This document shows positions 40,930 to 51,841 of a DNA stretch of 60,133 nt, piece by piece. Position numbers and translations under genes: made by a program. Origin of the DNA: Podochytrium sp. JEL0797 (lineage: Eukaryota; Chytridiomycota; Chytridiomycetes; Chytridiales; Chytriomycetaceae); NCBI GenBank assembly GCA_027596195.1, contig JADGJG010000048.1:1-60133 (forward strand). The letters are read 5' to 3'. The stretch's first letter is position 1; each line of letters begins with the position of its first letter. The notes under the pieces are model-generated. The model was not told the DNA's origin and searched no databases. It saw only the letters and a program-made list of their open reading frames with translations.

Positions 40930-41060
40930 ATCGGCTTATGAGACCAAATACCCTTCCCACCGAATCCTCCACGAGCCGGCAGGAGCTCCCCGCCCCCTGC
41001 ATCCCGCATTTCCATCAACCACACCCTGATGCCCTCCAAGAACGCCGTGATGAGACCAAA
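40930..41060. repeat. Isolated diverged unit of the 120-bp repeat
   Basis: Resembles the tandem units at 42787-43440: 'ggcttatgagacc', 'cccttcccaccgaatcc' and 'tccatcaaccacaccctg' occur in the same order. It lies just downstream of the Ser/Pro-rich gene, whose 3' fragment also precedes the main array. Confidence 0.7.
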
Positions 41061-41199
41061 TACATTTTGATTTCCACCCAATGCGCTAAGGAACGGCACC
41101 AATCCCCCGCGCATCCGACATGAAAGTAGCTGAGCTCCTAAATTAACGATATCTGTGACGACAAGTATTTTTTCTGCCGTGTGTTCTTGTGATGGACAA

Positions 41200-41587
41200 G
41201 TGGAATGAAAGTTAGGAGTATCGACGTTGAAAAATTGTTCCAGCGGTTGATAATCGGGAGACCTGGGGCCTGGTTGCACTATATTGTGGACCAGGGACCC
41301 GGATTTTTGGGGGTGGTCGTGGGGACAGGGTGGCTTCCAGTGGGCAGAGGGAGGGCAGACCTCATTGCTGAGTAAGTTTTTCAAATCTAGCAAAAGGAAA
41401 CAATTGAGAACTCATTATTTGTTTGATTTTTTGGGTTTTCTTGTTATTTTTGCTTTTCTCGGTTTTCCTCAACACTAGTAGAGCCTGAAAAAGGGAGTTG
41501 GTTAAGAATCGGAAAACATTAAAAAAGCTTGCTCACCTGATTCGCACGAATAATAAAAGAACCCGAAAATCTGTAGATTCAAAAAGG
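41200..41587. repeat. Segmental duplication, flank copy 1
   Basis: Direct copy of about 44760-45080. Shared stretches include 'gtaagtttttcaaatctagc' followed by 'aaaaggaa', and then similar T-rich sequence leading into the downstream gene copy. Divergence is moderate with small indels. Confidence 0.7.
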
Positions 41588-42202
41588 TTAGAATATAAAC
41601 ATCATTAAGTAGTATTCGAGGTCATACTCGAGAGCTTCACCGCACACAGCTGAATCATTTCCAAAGCTTCCAGCGAACTCCGAATCGATGTCCTGCTTTC
41701 GTTCGAATTCATCCGCCGCGACGTAAGTGTATTCAACGTCCGCGTAGGCGCAGCTGTATAAAAGAAATTGTAGGAAAGTTGGGGTGTCACGTACCATCCA
41801 ACGGCTGGGGTCGTTGTAATCTGCTTTCCACGGAGCAATCTGTGGACTTAGTCCAGTCCATTCAACCAGAGTTGGCGACGCTGCTGGCGCTTCTGAATCG
41901 GCGCCGGGCCTCTGATTCCACACACTTTGCCGGTCCTGACAAAACTCTCTTGCTCCACCTCGTGCCCCACTTCCGCTTGCTCCATCTGCTTGTCTGCCAC
42001 TGGCACTTGCAAGACGCGTTCTGTTGCGCACCAAGTCGGTGCACTTGTTGTACAAGGGGATTCTGGGCTGCGCTTTCTTTCGATATTGACAATATACATT
42101 GTTTCTGTAACGCGCGGACAAGAAAGTCAACCATTTCAAAGGTTTAATATTGTACTGGCGGCGCGTTGCGAAAAACTTCGAAAGTATTTGCATTTCGAGC
42201 AA
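41588..42202 (-). pseudogene. Decayed paralogue of the gene at 45083-46298
   Basis: Order and sequence follow the intact gene. 'ILSKFFATRRQ' corresponds to 'SLFKLSASRHQ'; 'YNKCTDLVRNRTRLASASGR' to 'YNKRTDLTRNTNRLAAAGSE'; 'SCAYADVEYTYVAADEFERK' to 'CAYADVEFTYASGG'; and 'NDSAVCGEALEYDLEYYLMM' to 'TDSAVCGDTLEYDLEYYMSL'. Several internal pieces are lost or frame-shifted, so the open frame is partly fortuitous. Confidence 0.7.
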
Positions 42203-42209
42203 GAAAGTT

Positions 42210-42545
42210 CGAAGTAAAACTGGGATTGTTGGGGGAGTTTGAAGGGCTGAGGAAGCAAAAGAATGCGTTGGAGGAGGAAGTGGAACGGTTGCAAAGGATC
42301 AAGTTGGATTGCGAGAGCGTTGAACCAATATCGAACGCTGTTCGAGAGTTGGAAGAGGAGTTAATGGGTAGGGTAGCTGGGCTGATGGCGCAAGTCGAAA
42401 AATTGAAGAAGGAGAGGGATGGACTCGTTTCCGGAATCAGTGAAAAATAAATTGACCGTGTCCGAAATCAAGAATCGGACACCAACAATTCGAGAATTCG
42501 TGAAGGATTTGACAGCCGTCGAATGAAACCACTGCTTCACCACAC
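42210..42545 (+). pseudogene. Inverted copy of the PH/coiled-coil gene 3' end
   Basis: Translates as 'LRKQKNALEEEVERLQRIKL' and 'RELEEELMGRVAGLMAQVEK', nearly identical to the C-terminal coiled coil of the minus-strand gene at 46436-49392. The match continues into that gene's 3' flank (to about 42545 against 46320). The copy is on the plus strand, so it is inverted relative to the neighbouring duplicated gene, unlike at the source locus. Confidence 0.85.
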
Positions 42546-42554
42546 TGGCAATAC

Positions 42555-42660
42555 CAGGACTGTCTTTACATTGACGCTCACGGCAGAGGAGGACTGTAAA
42601 GACGACGTCGTGATGAACTTGCGTCTGTCAATTTGTGAAGTTTCAGGCGGGGAGTGGGGC
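42555..42660 (+). pseudogene. Fragment of the Ser/Pro-rich gene 3' end
   Basis: Matches 40655-40865 with an internal deletion: 'acattgacgctcacg', 'gatgaacttg' and 'tttcaggcgggg' occur in both in the same order. It ends in the same 3' flank. Confidence 0.7.
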
Positions 42661-42786
42661 GGGTAGATCACACTATATATATCTTCAGCTGACGGGCCTT
42701 GCTTGCCTAGTGAAAAGGAAGAGGAAAAAAAGTTGATATTGATGTTTATTCATCCACCCTGCTGCTCTCCACGAACGCAGTCGGAA

Positions 42787-43440
42787 CGACCGGCTGATGA
42801 GACCGAATACCCTTCCCACCGAATCCACCAAGAGCCAACATAAACTCCTCATCCCCAACACCCTACTCTTCCATCAACCGCACCCTGCTGCCCTCCAAGA
42901 TCTCGGTGGAAATGACCGGCTAATGAGACCGAATTCCACCTAATCCGCCAAGAGCCAGCACATACTCCCCATCCCTTGAACCCCTCACTTCCATCAACAA
43001 CACCCTGCTGCCCTCCAAGATCTCGGTGGAAGTAACCGGCTAATGAGACCGAATTCCACCTAATCCGCCAAGAGCCAGCACATACACCCCATCCCCAGCA
43101 CCCTGCACTTCCATCAACCACACCCTGCTGCCCTCCAAGATCTCGGTGGAAGTAACCGGCTAATGAGACCGAACTCCACCTAATCCGCCAAGAGCCAGCA
43201 CATACTCCCCATCCCTTGAACCCCTCACTTCCATCAACAACCCCCTGGTGCCTTCCAAGAACGAGGTGGAAATATAGCCGGCTAATGAGACCGAATTCCA
43301 CTCAATCCGCAAGAGCCAACACATACTCCCCATCCTCGGCACACCACACTTCCATCAACCACCCCCTGCTGTCTTCCAAGAGCAAAGTCCGGCTTATGAG
43401 ACCGAGTACCCTTCCCACCCAATCCGCAAGAGTCAGCAGA
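42787..43440. repeat. 120-bp tandem repeat array, six units
   Basis: Units begin near 42791, 42917, 43037, 43157, 43279 and 43389 with 'cggctaatgagaccgaattcc'-like sequence; central units are exactly 120 bp apart. On the minus strand the array is open from 43301 to 42849 as a 40-residue repeat ('GWGVCAGSWRIRWNSVSLAG' in each unit). The multiple-of-three period may be chance. No start, promoter or splice context supports a protein. Confidence 0.85.
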
Positions 43441-43505
43441 AAACTCCCCATCCCTCAGAATCCCTCAAAACCGCCTTGCTTCCAAAAACTCGCACGTGAG
43501 TTTCT

Positions 43506-44174
43506 TCAATTGGATTCTTTATCCGCCATCCAGTCTTGTATGAAATCCATTCGAGAGAATGTATCTCTTGCGTTGCGATTGATGTGTCCGTCGATTGTGG
43601 CGAGGGATTCGTGAATGAGGTTGCGCATGGCGCGGATGGACGTGTCAGTGCTCGTTAGCGCGGCGGCGGTGGCAGCTGGTTCCGGATTAGTTGACATGTG
43701 TGATGGAGTGAGGGGTTCAATTTGCTTTCTGGCGGTGTCTTTATCAGATTCTTTGGTGGAACCTAGACGGGGAGACTGGGAGTTCAGTCGCAGTTGTTCA
43801 GAGAGGAGTGTGACGAAGCAGCATTGGGATTGGTTGACCAAAGTTTTAAGCCGATTACGTCGGCAATCTGAAAAAATATGGCGTTGGCATGGTTCCCTTT
43901 TTTGAAAGGGTGGACACGGATGCATGTGAGTGATAATCGATGTCACGGCGGTTTCTAATTCCCAATTATTTGGGAATATCTTGGAACATGTATTCAATGA
44001 AAGTCGCGTCTTTGGAATGAAGAGGAGAGGGGGTGGGATACTGGGAGCTGAGTCGCAGTTGTCTAGAGAGGAGAGTGACGAGGCAGCATTGGAAGTGGTT
44101 GGCAAAGTCTGAACACATGTCGGCAATCTCAAAAACGGATGAGAATCTAAAGCGACAAAAAACAAAACCCTCAC
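43506..44174 (-). pseudogene. Tandem fragments of the PH/coiled-coil gene
   Basis: Contains 'LVNQSQCCFVTLLSEQLRLN' and 'DTSIRAMRNLIHESLATIDG', 'INRNARDTFSRMDFIQDW', closely matching 'FVNQSQCRLVTLLSEKLRLS' and 'VRAMHSLILESLATIDGHIS' of the gene at 46436-49392. A second, shorter copy of the first part lies at about 43980-44110. The segments are partial duplications without start or splice context. Confidence 0.75.
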
Positions 44175-44189
44175 CTTTCTAACTCTGAC

Positions 44190-44420
44190 TGTTCATTGTT
44201 TTTTTTTGAATTATTTGACAAACGGTGCCTTGTAATGATTCAATGAGCTGAATCGAAGAGTTCGGTGGAACGGGGAGGAGATGAGGTGGGAGAATGTGAA
44301 CCCGGTAGCAGTTTTTTTTCAGAGAGGAGCGAGACGAGGTGGTATTGCGATTGATTTGACAAATTCGATCACTTTGGCAAATCTGAAAATGAAGGTATGG
44401 ACGCGTTCGCGTTAATGATA
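44190..44420 (-). pseudogene. Another fragment of the PH/coiled-coil gene
   Basis: The minus strand shows the same exon start region ('ICQINRNTTSSRSSLKKNC', a shifted frame of the NQSQC...LLSEK module) followed by 'IQLIESLQGTVCQIIQ', matching 'RLIESIQDTITEQLEPL'. A further weak copy ('FNLFNDGVLYEFNRFGG' antisense) continues to about 44700. All are degenerate. Confidence 0.6.
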
Positions 44421-45082
44421 ACAAAAAAAACTGCTACCAAAAAATAAAGCGCGACTCACATTTTCCAACAGCCCGCGGGGAAGATTAATATTTTTCGAGT
44501 GCTGCTCAACCATCCGCTCTTTTTCCTGAGTCAACCTTTAAATATTTTCTGCTTGTTTCTGCGTGATTTAAAATGGTGGCTTCGCAATGGTGGCGGCGGG
44601 TTCTGGAATATTTGGCAAATACGATCGCGCGACGGGTTCAATTTGTTCAATGATGGTGTCTTGTATGAATTCAATAGATTTGGCGGAATAGATCTGGTGG
44701 TGGACAAGAGTGGAGTTGGAAGGACAGGAGTTGGTATTGGCTGCAAGGAATATTTCCCGATTTTGCTGAAGTTAAAAATTTGTTGCAGTGGTTGGTGGTG
44801 GGGAGACTCGGGACTTGGTTACGCAGGGCTGGCTTTGGGAACGGGGTGGCCTCCAGGCGGCAAGGACTTCGGTTCTAAATTGCGAGTAAGTTTTTCAAAT
44901 CTAGCAAAAGGAAGCGATTCAGAACTTACCATTTGTTTGATTTTTTTTTGGTTTTTGGTTTTTTTTTACATTTCCCTTTTAACACCAGCAGATCCTACTT
45001 TTAAAGTTAGTATAATTGGAAAGCACAAAAAGTTGCCCACCTCCTTCAAACCAAGAATAAAGAAATTGGAAAAACAACTGAT
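44421..45082. repeat. Segmental duplication, flank copy 2
   Basis: The part from about 44760 is the counterpart of 41200-41587, leading directly into the intact gene at 45083-46298. A plus-strand open frame (44499-45128) spans it but has no family resemblance. The 'gcgagtaagtttttc' inside it looks like a splice donor in both copies, so an untranslated or undetected plus-strand transcript is possible. Confidence 0.5.
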
Positions 45083-46298
45083 TCAAAGGCAGTCCGCATC
45101 GATTTCCGGCAATGGCAAGCTCATGTAGTACTCAAGGTCATATTCAAGAGTGTCGCCGCACACAGCCGAATCCGTGCCAAAGTGTTCACCCCCCTCCCAA
45201 CCCCTCTGGTTCACTTTCTCTGCCACCGTGTCCTCCGCCAATTCGTGGCGACGCGCTCTGCGGTGGCGCGTGCTTCCACCATCGCAGCTGATCCCGAACA
45301 GCTCGCGGTACTCCTGCACAAGGAGGAATTGCTCGTCCTCTTTTGCGAGACGGTCAAGGTCCTCTTTGGTGAGCCTGTGCATTTTTTGTGGAGACCGGTC
45401 GTAGCCGTTGGGTCCAGCGCCCCCGCCCGAGGCGTACGTGAACTCAACGTCGGCGTAGGCACAGCTGTACCAAAAAAAATATTAGCCAGTGGTTGGAAGA
45501 ATGGCAGCATAACTTACAAGCCGACGGCCGGGGTAGTCGAGAGTCTCTTCGCGTGGAACCATCTTTGGAGCTTGTCCACCAATCCATTACGCCAGATTTG
45601 GTTGCGCTGGCGGCGTTTCTGGATGGGCACCTCGCCTCTGATTGGAGCAACTTGACGGATCCCGATAAAGTGCTCGAGATCCATGTCGCCCTCCTTTTCC
45701 ACTTCATACCCCACTCCCTTTTCGTCCCCCGCTTCCGCTTCGAGCACCTGCCTGTCCGCCTCTGGCGCATGAACGTCACGTCCCCACGCGAACACGTCCC
45801 ACTCATTGGGAGCTTCCGATCCGGCAGCGGCAAGACGGTTTGTGTTGCGCGTCAAGTCCGTGCGTTTATTGTACCAGAAGATGCTTTGATGGAGGTTTTT
45901 GATCGTCTCCTCCTTCACTGCGACGTCGATCTCCAGTGCCTTCAACGTCTCCTCCAGCTCGAAGGTACGCTTCGACACGAAAAATCCCTGCAATTGGAGA
46001 ATCGCTGCGTTAGCAATGTCGAGATATCTTGTTTGATCAGTACCTTCTTGGACTTTAGTGGTGTGATTCTCAATCCGGTCGTGATGGTATCCTTGAGACA
46101 GCGCATCTTGGTAAGGTCCTCGAGACGCTCTCCCAGGAAACCGATTTGACGCGACGCGTCGTCTCCTTGTTCGCGGAGACGAGCGATTTTTTGCTCAATG
46201 GCGCTCTGGTGGCGCGAGGCAGAAAGCTTAAACAGCGATTGCATTTTGAGCAAGAAGTTGACAGGGAATTGTCGGATTTTCATGGGATCCTCATCCAT
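45083..46298 (-). CDS. Unknown coiled-coil protein, intact copy
   Basis: Three exons, start ATG 46298 ('MDEDPMKIRQFPVNFLLKMQ'). Exon 1 is a helical coil ('ASRHQSAIEQKIARLREQGD') ending 'ITTGLRITPLKSKK'. A GTACTG...TGCAG intron (about 45991-46046) leads to 'GFFVSKRTFELEETLKALEI' and a long polar helix with 'NLHQSIFWYNKRTDLTRNTN'. A GTAAGT...TACAG intron (about 45463-45517) leads to 'CAYADVEFTYASGGGAGPNG', 'MHRLTKEDLDRLAKEDEQFL', and the C-terminal 'EYDLEYYMSLPLPEIDADCL'. TGA at 45083-45085. About 345 residues. I do not recognise the family. A decayed copy is at 41588-42202. Confidence 0.65.
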
Positions 46299-46435
46299 TT
46301 ATTCATCCACCCCAAATGAGAGATATAGTCGCGTATTAGCCAATAATTGGTTTCATTTGAACGCTGTCGAATCCTTCGCGAATTCTCGAATTGTTGGTGT
46401 CCGATTCATGATTTTGGACACGGTCAATTTATTTT

Positions 46436-49392
46436 TCACTTCCCGGAAACGAGCCCATCCCTCTCCTTCTTCAATTTTTCGACTTGCGCCATCAGCCCAG
46501 CTACCCTACCCATTAACTCCTCTTCCAACTCTCGAACAGCGTTCGATATTGGTTCAACGCTCTCGCAATCCAACTTGATCCTTTGCAATTGTTCCACTTC
46601 CTCCTCCAACGCGTTCTTTTGCTTCCTCAGCCCTTCCACCTCCCCCAACAATCCCAGTTTCTCTTCAACCAATCTCTCCAAGTCTTCTGATACGCGTTTC
46701 TGCCTCAAAGTAATGGTTTCCTTCAAATCCTCAACCAGGTTTTCCATCACAGTGGTGGCTCGCTTTTCCAAACTCCGCGCAAACGCGTCCACTTTTCGAT
46801 CGTCTTCCAAACTGCAAAAAGCACCGCTACTGGTGCCCACTCCTCTCCGTGGTGATCCGCTTCCACTACCCCCTCCTACTCCACCACCGCCGCTGCTACT
46901 GTTACGCTCCATTTTTTCAACGGCTTGAACGCCCTGTTGGATTTGCTTGAGCACTTCATGGTTCCGCTCCATCCACACTTCTGTTAAATCCTGTCGAGAG
47001 GAAGTATCCCTTGCATTACGACTAATGTGTCCATCAATTGTGGCGAGAGATTCGAGAATGAGGCTGTGCATGGCGCGGACGGACGTGTCTGTAGTCGTTG
47101 TCGTGGCGGTGGCTACTGCTTCCGGAGTTTTGGACAAATGGGATCGAACGAGGGGTTCAAGTTGTTCGGTGATGGTGTCTTGTATGGATTCAATGAGCCG
47201 AGGATAGTCGAATTCTTTGGTAGAACGGAGGGGAGATGGGGTGGGAGACAGAGAGCTCAGTCGCAGTTTTTCCGAGAGGAGCGTGACGAGGCGGCATTGC
47301 GATTGATTGACAAAGTCGATCACTTCGGCAATCTGAAAAGGATGGCATGGGCGCGTTCGCATTTTTGAGAACCCAATTTGAAGGTGATGAAAACAAAATC
47401 CGACTCACATTATCCAACTTCCCGTGAAGAAGGTCTTCGCTTTCTCCCGCTCTTCCAGTATTCAGTTGAATTTTTTCAAGTGCGGCTTGAACAGCGCTTG
47501 CAACTTGATTTCCCATCCGTTCTTCTCCGACAATATCCGACAAGCCTTTCTCCAACTTTTCGAAAACACTTTCCTGAATCAGCCTTTTCACATTCTCCGC
47601 TTGCTTCTCCATGATGTCTTTTACACCCGTCAATCCATCCAAAATAACCCTCGTCCTTGCCGTTTCAGCAACCTCTCGCTCCTCCTCCACAACTCTCACC
47701 GCAAGACCCTGCTCCGCCGCAATCGCCAACAAACTCTCCACATCCCTCGAAAGACTCTTGATACCCCCTTCCAACCTCCCCACCCCTCCATCCCCAACAT
47801 CTCTACCTCCACCACCTCCACCACCTCCACCACCCTCCAACATCCCCTTGATGCCGTTCGTGGTGCCCACAAGCTCATGCACCATTTTACCGATGCGAGA
47901 TGTCCGCATTTCCATGCTTTCTGTGAGCTCGAGGAGAGACGATTCAATGTCCGTGAGGGTGGTTTCGGCGGTCGTGGTGGATTCCGTGGTTCGTGTGGAA
48001 GTGGAATGGGCAGACCAAATGGCTTCCATTATTTCGTTCAGTTTTGTTGTGAGGAGGTGTTCAAGGTTGGTGGTGGCGTTGAGGAGGGGAGGTGGGGTGG
48101 GTGGATGCGTTTCGGTTTGGAATGAAGGGAGGAGGTGAGGTTCCGGGGTGAAAACGGGACGCGAGGGAGTAATTTGGTCTTGATGAATGGTGGTGTGGAG
48201 TGGGCTGGAGGATTCAAGTGTCGGTTTATGATGTCGCATGAGGGTGAGCGCGCTGATCCACGCGTCGCGATCGGGTGAGAAGGTGCAGAAGAGGAGAGTT
48301 TCTTTGCCTCCGATGACGAGTGATAAAGAATGAAGAGTGAGGGGGTTGGCGGTTGGACTGATCCAAGCGATTGTTGGTTGCGAAGATGCGTGGACAGAAG
48401 CAAGACAGGCCAAATCCAGCACGAGAAATGGATGAATGTCCTAAACGCTTTGATCAGCATAATTTCAAGGCAGGGGTTAAGAGACTCAACTGATTCGGAC
48501 TGATAAAAATGGAGGATTCCCGCCTTGGACAAAGCTTGATACGTCGCAATGACGAAGGACTTTTCCCACTCTGCTTCTGGGCAGAGATTATGGAATATCC
48601 ATCCTTCGCGTGCTATCTTTGAGATTATATTTAGTTTTCGGCTTGTGGCGTCGGTTGTTGGTGGGTTGTTGGTACCTCAAAAGCGGTGGGCCGAACGAAT
48701 TGTTTCAGCTCGTCTCTATGCTGGATATACGGCGATGGAGCGCGAGATCTCGAAGATAAAGTAGAGCCTTGGCAATACATAGCCAGTGATTCTGATAATG
48801 ATGGGTCTTGCTTTTCAAGAAAATCAGAATATCTCATGGAATCGCTCTTTTTCGCGCCCAGTTCCGGGTAACGTTGATCCGCGCCAAGGAAAGATATTTG
48901 AGTATTCTCCGAATGCTGTTGATGGAGACGATACGGAGTAAATTGCGCGGGTGATGAATAATTGTCAGGTTGTTCTGCGCTGCCACCAATCAAAACATCA
49001 TCGACACCATCATCATCAAGCACGAGCTCTTCTCCACCGGTATATTCATTATCCAGAAAACTGTTTTCGGGATCAATGGTGTCTGAAGACGATCGCCACT
49101 GCATGCGCGTGATGGTTGTTTTGATGGAGCGCGAATCGCTGGTGTCCTTTTTGGCTGTTGATCTGTAGTCCCATTCATAGTTGGATGGCTTTGTTGAGTA
49201 AATGGAACGCGTGTCGTCTCTGGGGAAGAGGCTGGACGTGTCCGATTCGCTGAATTTTCGCGTCAGTCGATGCCCAGGGGGTCAAACGCGAGCAAACCTT
49301 TGATTCCGATAGGGTGCATTTGCACGCGGAGGCGTGTATGGCTCATTTGCCTTTTCGCCTTGCTTTGATCGTAGCCAACTATTAAGAGACAT
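46436..49392 (-). CDS. PH-domain coiled-coil protein, unknown
   Basis: Start ATG 49392 ('MSLNSWLRSKQGEKANEPYT'). An intron with GTTTGC...TTCAG borders (about 49250-49297) leads to a disordered acidic region. After an intron near 48617-48681 a PH domain begins 'GWIFHNLCPEAEWEKSFVIA' and 'LSKAGILHFYQSES', and is completed after another intron (about 48441-48491) by 'DIHPFLVLDLACLASV' and 'LLFCTFSPDRDAWISALTLM', with the characteristic C-terminal Trp helix. A long region with coiled coils follows. A GTGAGT...TTCAG intron (about 47335-47406) precedes 'IAEVIDFVNQSQCRLVTLLS'. The C-terminal coiled coil is 'LRKQKNALEEEVEQLQRIKL'. TGA at 46436. Membrane or cytoskeletal scaffolding is inferred. Confidence 0.72.
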
Positions 49393-49451
49393 GTTGGTAG
49401 AAGAAAGGGGCAGAAAGGTCTTTGATTTTTTTCTTTTTCGAACTCCCCAAA
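49393..49451. promoter_or_regulatory. 59-bp divergent intergenic region
   Basis: Only 59 bases separate the start codons of the PH/coiled-coil gene (minus) and RCC1 (plus). It is a G/A-rich half followed by a T-rich half. Both 5' untranslated regions and any shared promoter must lie here or overlap the coding sequence. Confidence 0.6.
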
Positions 49452-51078
49452 ATGAGCACACGAGCCACGCGCAAGGCACCGGACGCAGAAGACAACTCGC
49501 CCCCAAAGAGGCAGAAGGTTTCGGCCTCAAAACGGACCGAAGTCAAGAAGAAGGACGAGTCCAAGGGTGCGTTGTCCTTTAATCCCCCACTTCCATTGTT
49601 GAACCGCACTCGCTCATCGTCGATAACTCATCATCTATAATTAGTCTTGCCCAAGCTCACGATTGCCAACACAACTCCCGGCGAAGTGTTTGTCTGCGGG
49701 TCTGGCGAGTGCGGGCAGCTCGGTCTCGGCGAGGATGTGGATTCAGCAAAAAAACTCAAGAAGTTGTTCTTCTTCGACGACAAGGAGATTGTTCAAATCG
49801 CGGCGGGGGGCATCCACAACATTGTGCTGACCAAGGACGGGGTTCTGTACTCGTGGGGATGTAACGACGACAAGGCCCTGGGTGAGTCACACTCATCGGT
49901 CCAAGCAGAGTTCGAGCACTGACCGTGTTTTGTTTCAGGCCGTTCGGGTGAGGAGACGGAGCCGGGTCTCGTGGAGGGAGTGGAGGGAATCAAGTTTGTA
50001 CAAGCGGTCTGCGGTGATTCGATCTCGGCTGCCCTCACAGACGACGGATTGTAAGTAGTTGCTACGCGATCGTTAATGCCTCCCGTTCTCAGTCCCTCGC
50101 CCCGTTAAATAGTGTCTATGCATGGGGAACGTTCCGAAACAAGAACGGAGTCTACGGCTTCCGTCCAGACGTTCTCTTGCAGGCCACCCCGTTCCTCATT
50201 CCCGAGCTTTCCCGAGTCACCAAGATTGTTTGTGGATTTGATCACATCGTGGCACTTACGCAAGACCGTCGCATCTTCTCATTTGGTTGCGGGGAGTGTG
50301 GTCAACTCGGACGCCGTATTTTGGGGCGGTACGAAATGGAACGATCGTTGATTCCGCAACAATTGACATTCAAGCCTCACCACTCTCTTCTCACCAAGGA
50401 GATGGCGCCAACCAAGAAAAGCGAGTCTGGTATTCCATACCACAGTCAATTCGTGGACATTTGTTCTGGTGGTAACCAAACATTCTTGATCCACGAGACT
50501 GGAACCGTCTTTGCTGTTGGTTTGAATGGGTTTGGACAATTGGGAGTTGGAGATATGGAGGAGGTGGATGGATTTACGCCGTTTGGTGTGCTCGTGGACA
50601 ACGCCAACAAGGAGAGGGACGTGGACCCTGTTGAGTTTGTGTCGGTTTCAGGGTCGGCTCACCACTCGATCGCATTGGACCGTGATGGTAACTCTTTTTC
50701 TCACGCTTCTTCCTTTCTTTACTGATTCCCTTCTCCGATTCATCTCATGCAGGGCGTGTTTACACATTCGGCCGAAACGACGACGGACAACTCGGAACGG
50801 GAAACACGGAGGCGGTGGATACCCCTCACTTGCTGGCGGAGCCAAAGGACGTTATGGAGGTTTCAGCGAATGGGAAGTTTACTGTGGCCGTGGTCAAGGA
50901 CGAAAAGCTTGCTGGTGACAATCTATGGGCCTGGGGATATGGCGAGATGGGACAATTGGCCAATGGCGGGGAGGATGAAACTGACCCCGTCGAGGTCAAC
51001 CTGAAGGGGCGCCATGTATTTAAGGCTGCGGCGGGTGGGCAACATTTGTTGTTGTTGCTGAGGCCGAAGGATGAGTGA
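49452..51078 (+). CDS. RCC1, Ran guanine-nucleotide exchange factor
   Basis: Chromatin-bound exchange factor that loads Ran with GTP. Start ATG 49452 ('MSTRATRKAPDAEDNSPPKR') gives a basic tail for nuclear import and DNA binding. Exons join into a seven-bladed RCC1 propeller: 'GEVFVCGSGECGQLGLGEDV', 'VLYSWGCNDDKALG', 'VYAWGTFRNKNGVYGF', 'RIFSFGCGECGQLGRRI', 'VFAVGLNGFGQLGVGDMEEV', 'VYTFGRNDDGQLGTGNTEAV', and 'NLWAWGYGEMGQLANGGEDE'. Introns are near 49567-49643, 49881-49938, 50052-50113 and 50690-50754. TGA 51076-51078. Order and number of repeats match Pim1/Prp20-type RCC1 rather than generic RCC1-repeat proteins. Confidence 0.93.
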
Positions 51079-51251
51079 TTGGGGTCAAGGGATATCCCGG
51101 AGTTGGGGTGAAATAAAGAAAGCCCTCTTTTTGAATTTGAGTAGAGCATTTCTGCGGGTGTTCTTGGCGGGCGCGATAATCAAAACAACGCCCTGTCAAA
51201 TCAAAACAAAGAAAAGTAACGCGAGAACAGCAGTCGCAAAAAAATACCGAA

Positions 51252-51785
51252 ATGACGACAGCTACCACCACAGTGACGCTCTTTGACAGCTCCTGTCAGA
51301 TTCCAGGAGCCGTCATGTACTTTTCTGGCCACGTCTGCAACAACGCGACGGACACGGTCGGTTGCCGAGACATGACTTCTGGTGCCACTGCCTATGGTTG
51401 CATCCCGTCTTCCACTGTCAATTATCGCCACCAAGGGGCTCGCCTTTTGCAGACATCCAACTTTGTCCAGTTGAACCAATTTCTTCCCCATGACTCAAAC
51501 TGCACCGGACCAGAACTCGCCGTCACCCAGTTCGTAATGGGAAGATGTTTCACCTTCACCAACCTCGACGCCGCCCCCCTCGTGAGATTCGCGTCCGCGC
51601 GTGTGTTGAGAAACCAGTCGGACTGGACAAGCAAGTCTGTGTTCATGGAGCTTTTTGTGGACAATAACTGTCAGATGGAAGTTTTTTCGGGAGGGGATGT
51701 GCCTCTTGGGGTGAATGGTGCTTGTGCAATGTCGGGGGTGACTGGTGGATTCGCGATTTTGAGCGGCTCATTCTGGGGGAGATGA
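51252..51785 (+). CDS. Unknown Cys-containing small protein
   Basis: Intronless, 177 residues from ATG 51252 ('MTTATTTVTLFDSSCQIPGA'). About nine cysteines are spread along it ('GHVCNNATDTVGCRDM', 'DSNCTGPEL', 'MGRCFTFTNLDAAP', 'DNNCQMEVFSGG'), a pattern of disulphide-bonded extracellular proteins, yet no signal peptide precedes it. An upstream in-frame signal exon is not evident. Family not recognised. Confidence 0.55.
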   Translation: MTTATTTVTLFDSSCQIPGAVMYFSGHVCNNATDTVGCRDMTSGATAYGCIPSSTVNYRHQGARLLQTSNFVQLNQFLPHDSNCTGPELAVTQFVMGRCFTFTNLDAAPLVRFASARVLRNQSDWTSKSVFMELFVDNNCQMEVFSGGDVPLGVNGACAMSGVTGGFAILSGSFWGR

Positions 51786-51841
51786 TCCAACGATGGCGTC
51801 GATTTTCTAGTATCAATATACCCCGTTCTTTATTGAGAACC

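Noticed and set aside
42787..43440. CRISPR-like or satellite-encoded repeat array
   Set aside because: Units are 120-bp head-to-tail copies without distinct spacers, in a nuclear eukaryotic context; a minisatellite is sufficient.
44499..45128. 209-residue plus-strand open frame as a gene
   Set aside because: Composed of antisense remnants of the PH/coiled-coil gene plus duplicated spacer; hydrophobic tail derives from T-rich noncoding sequence.
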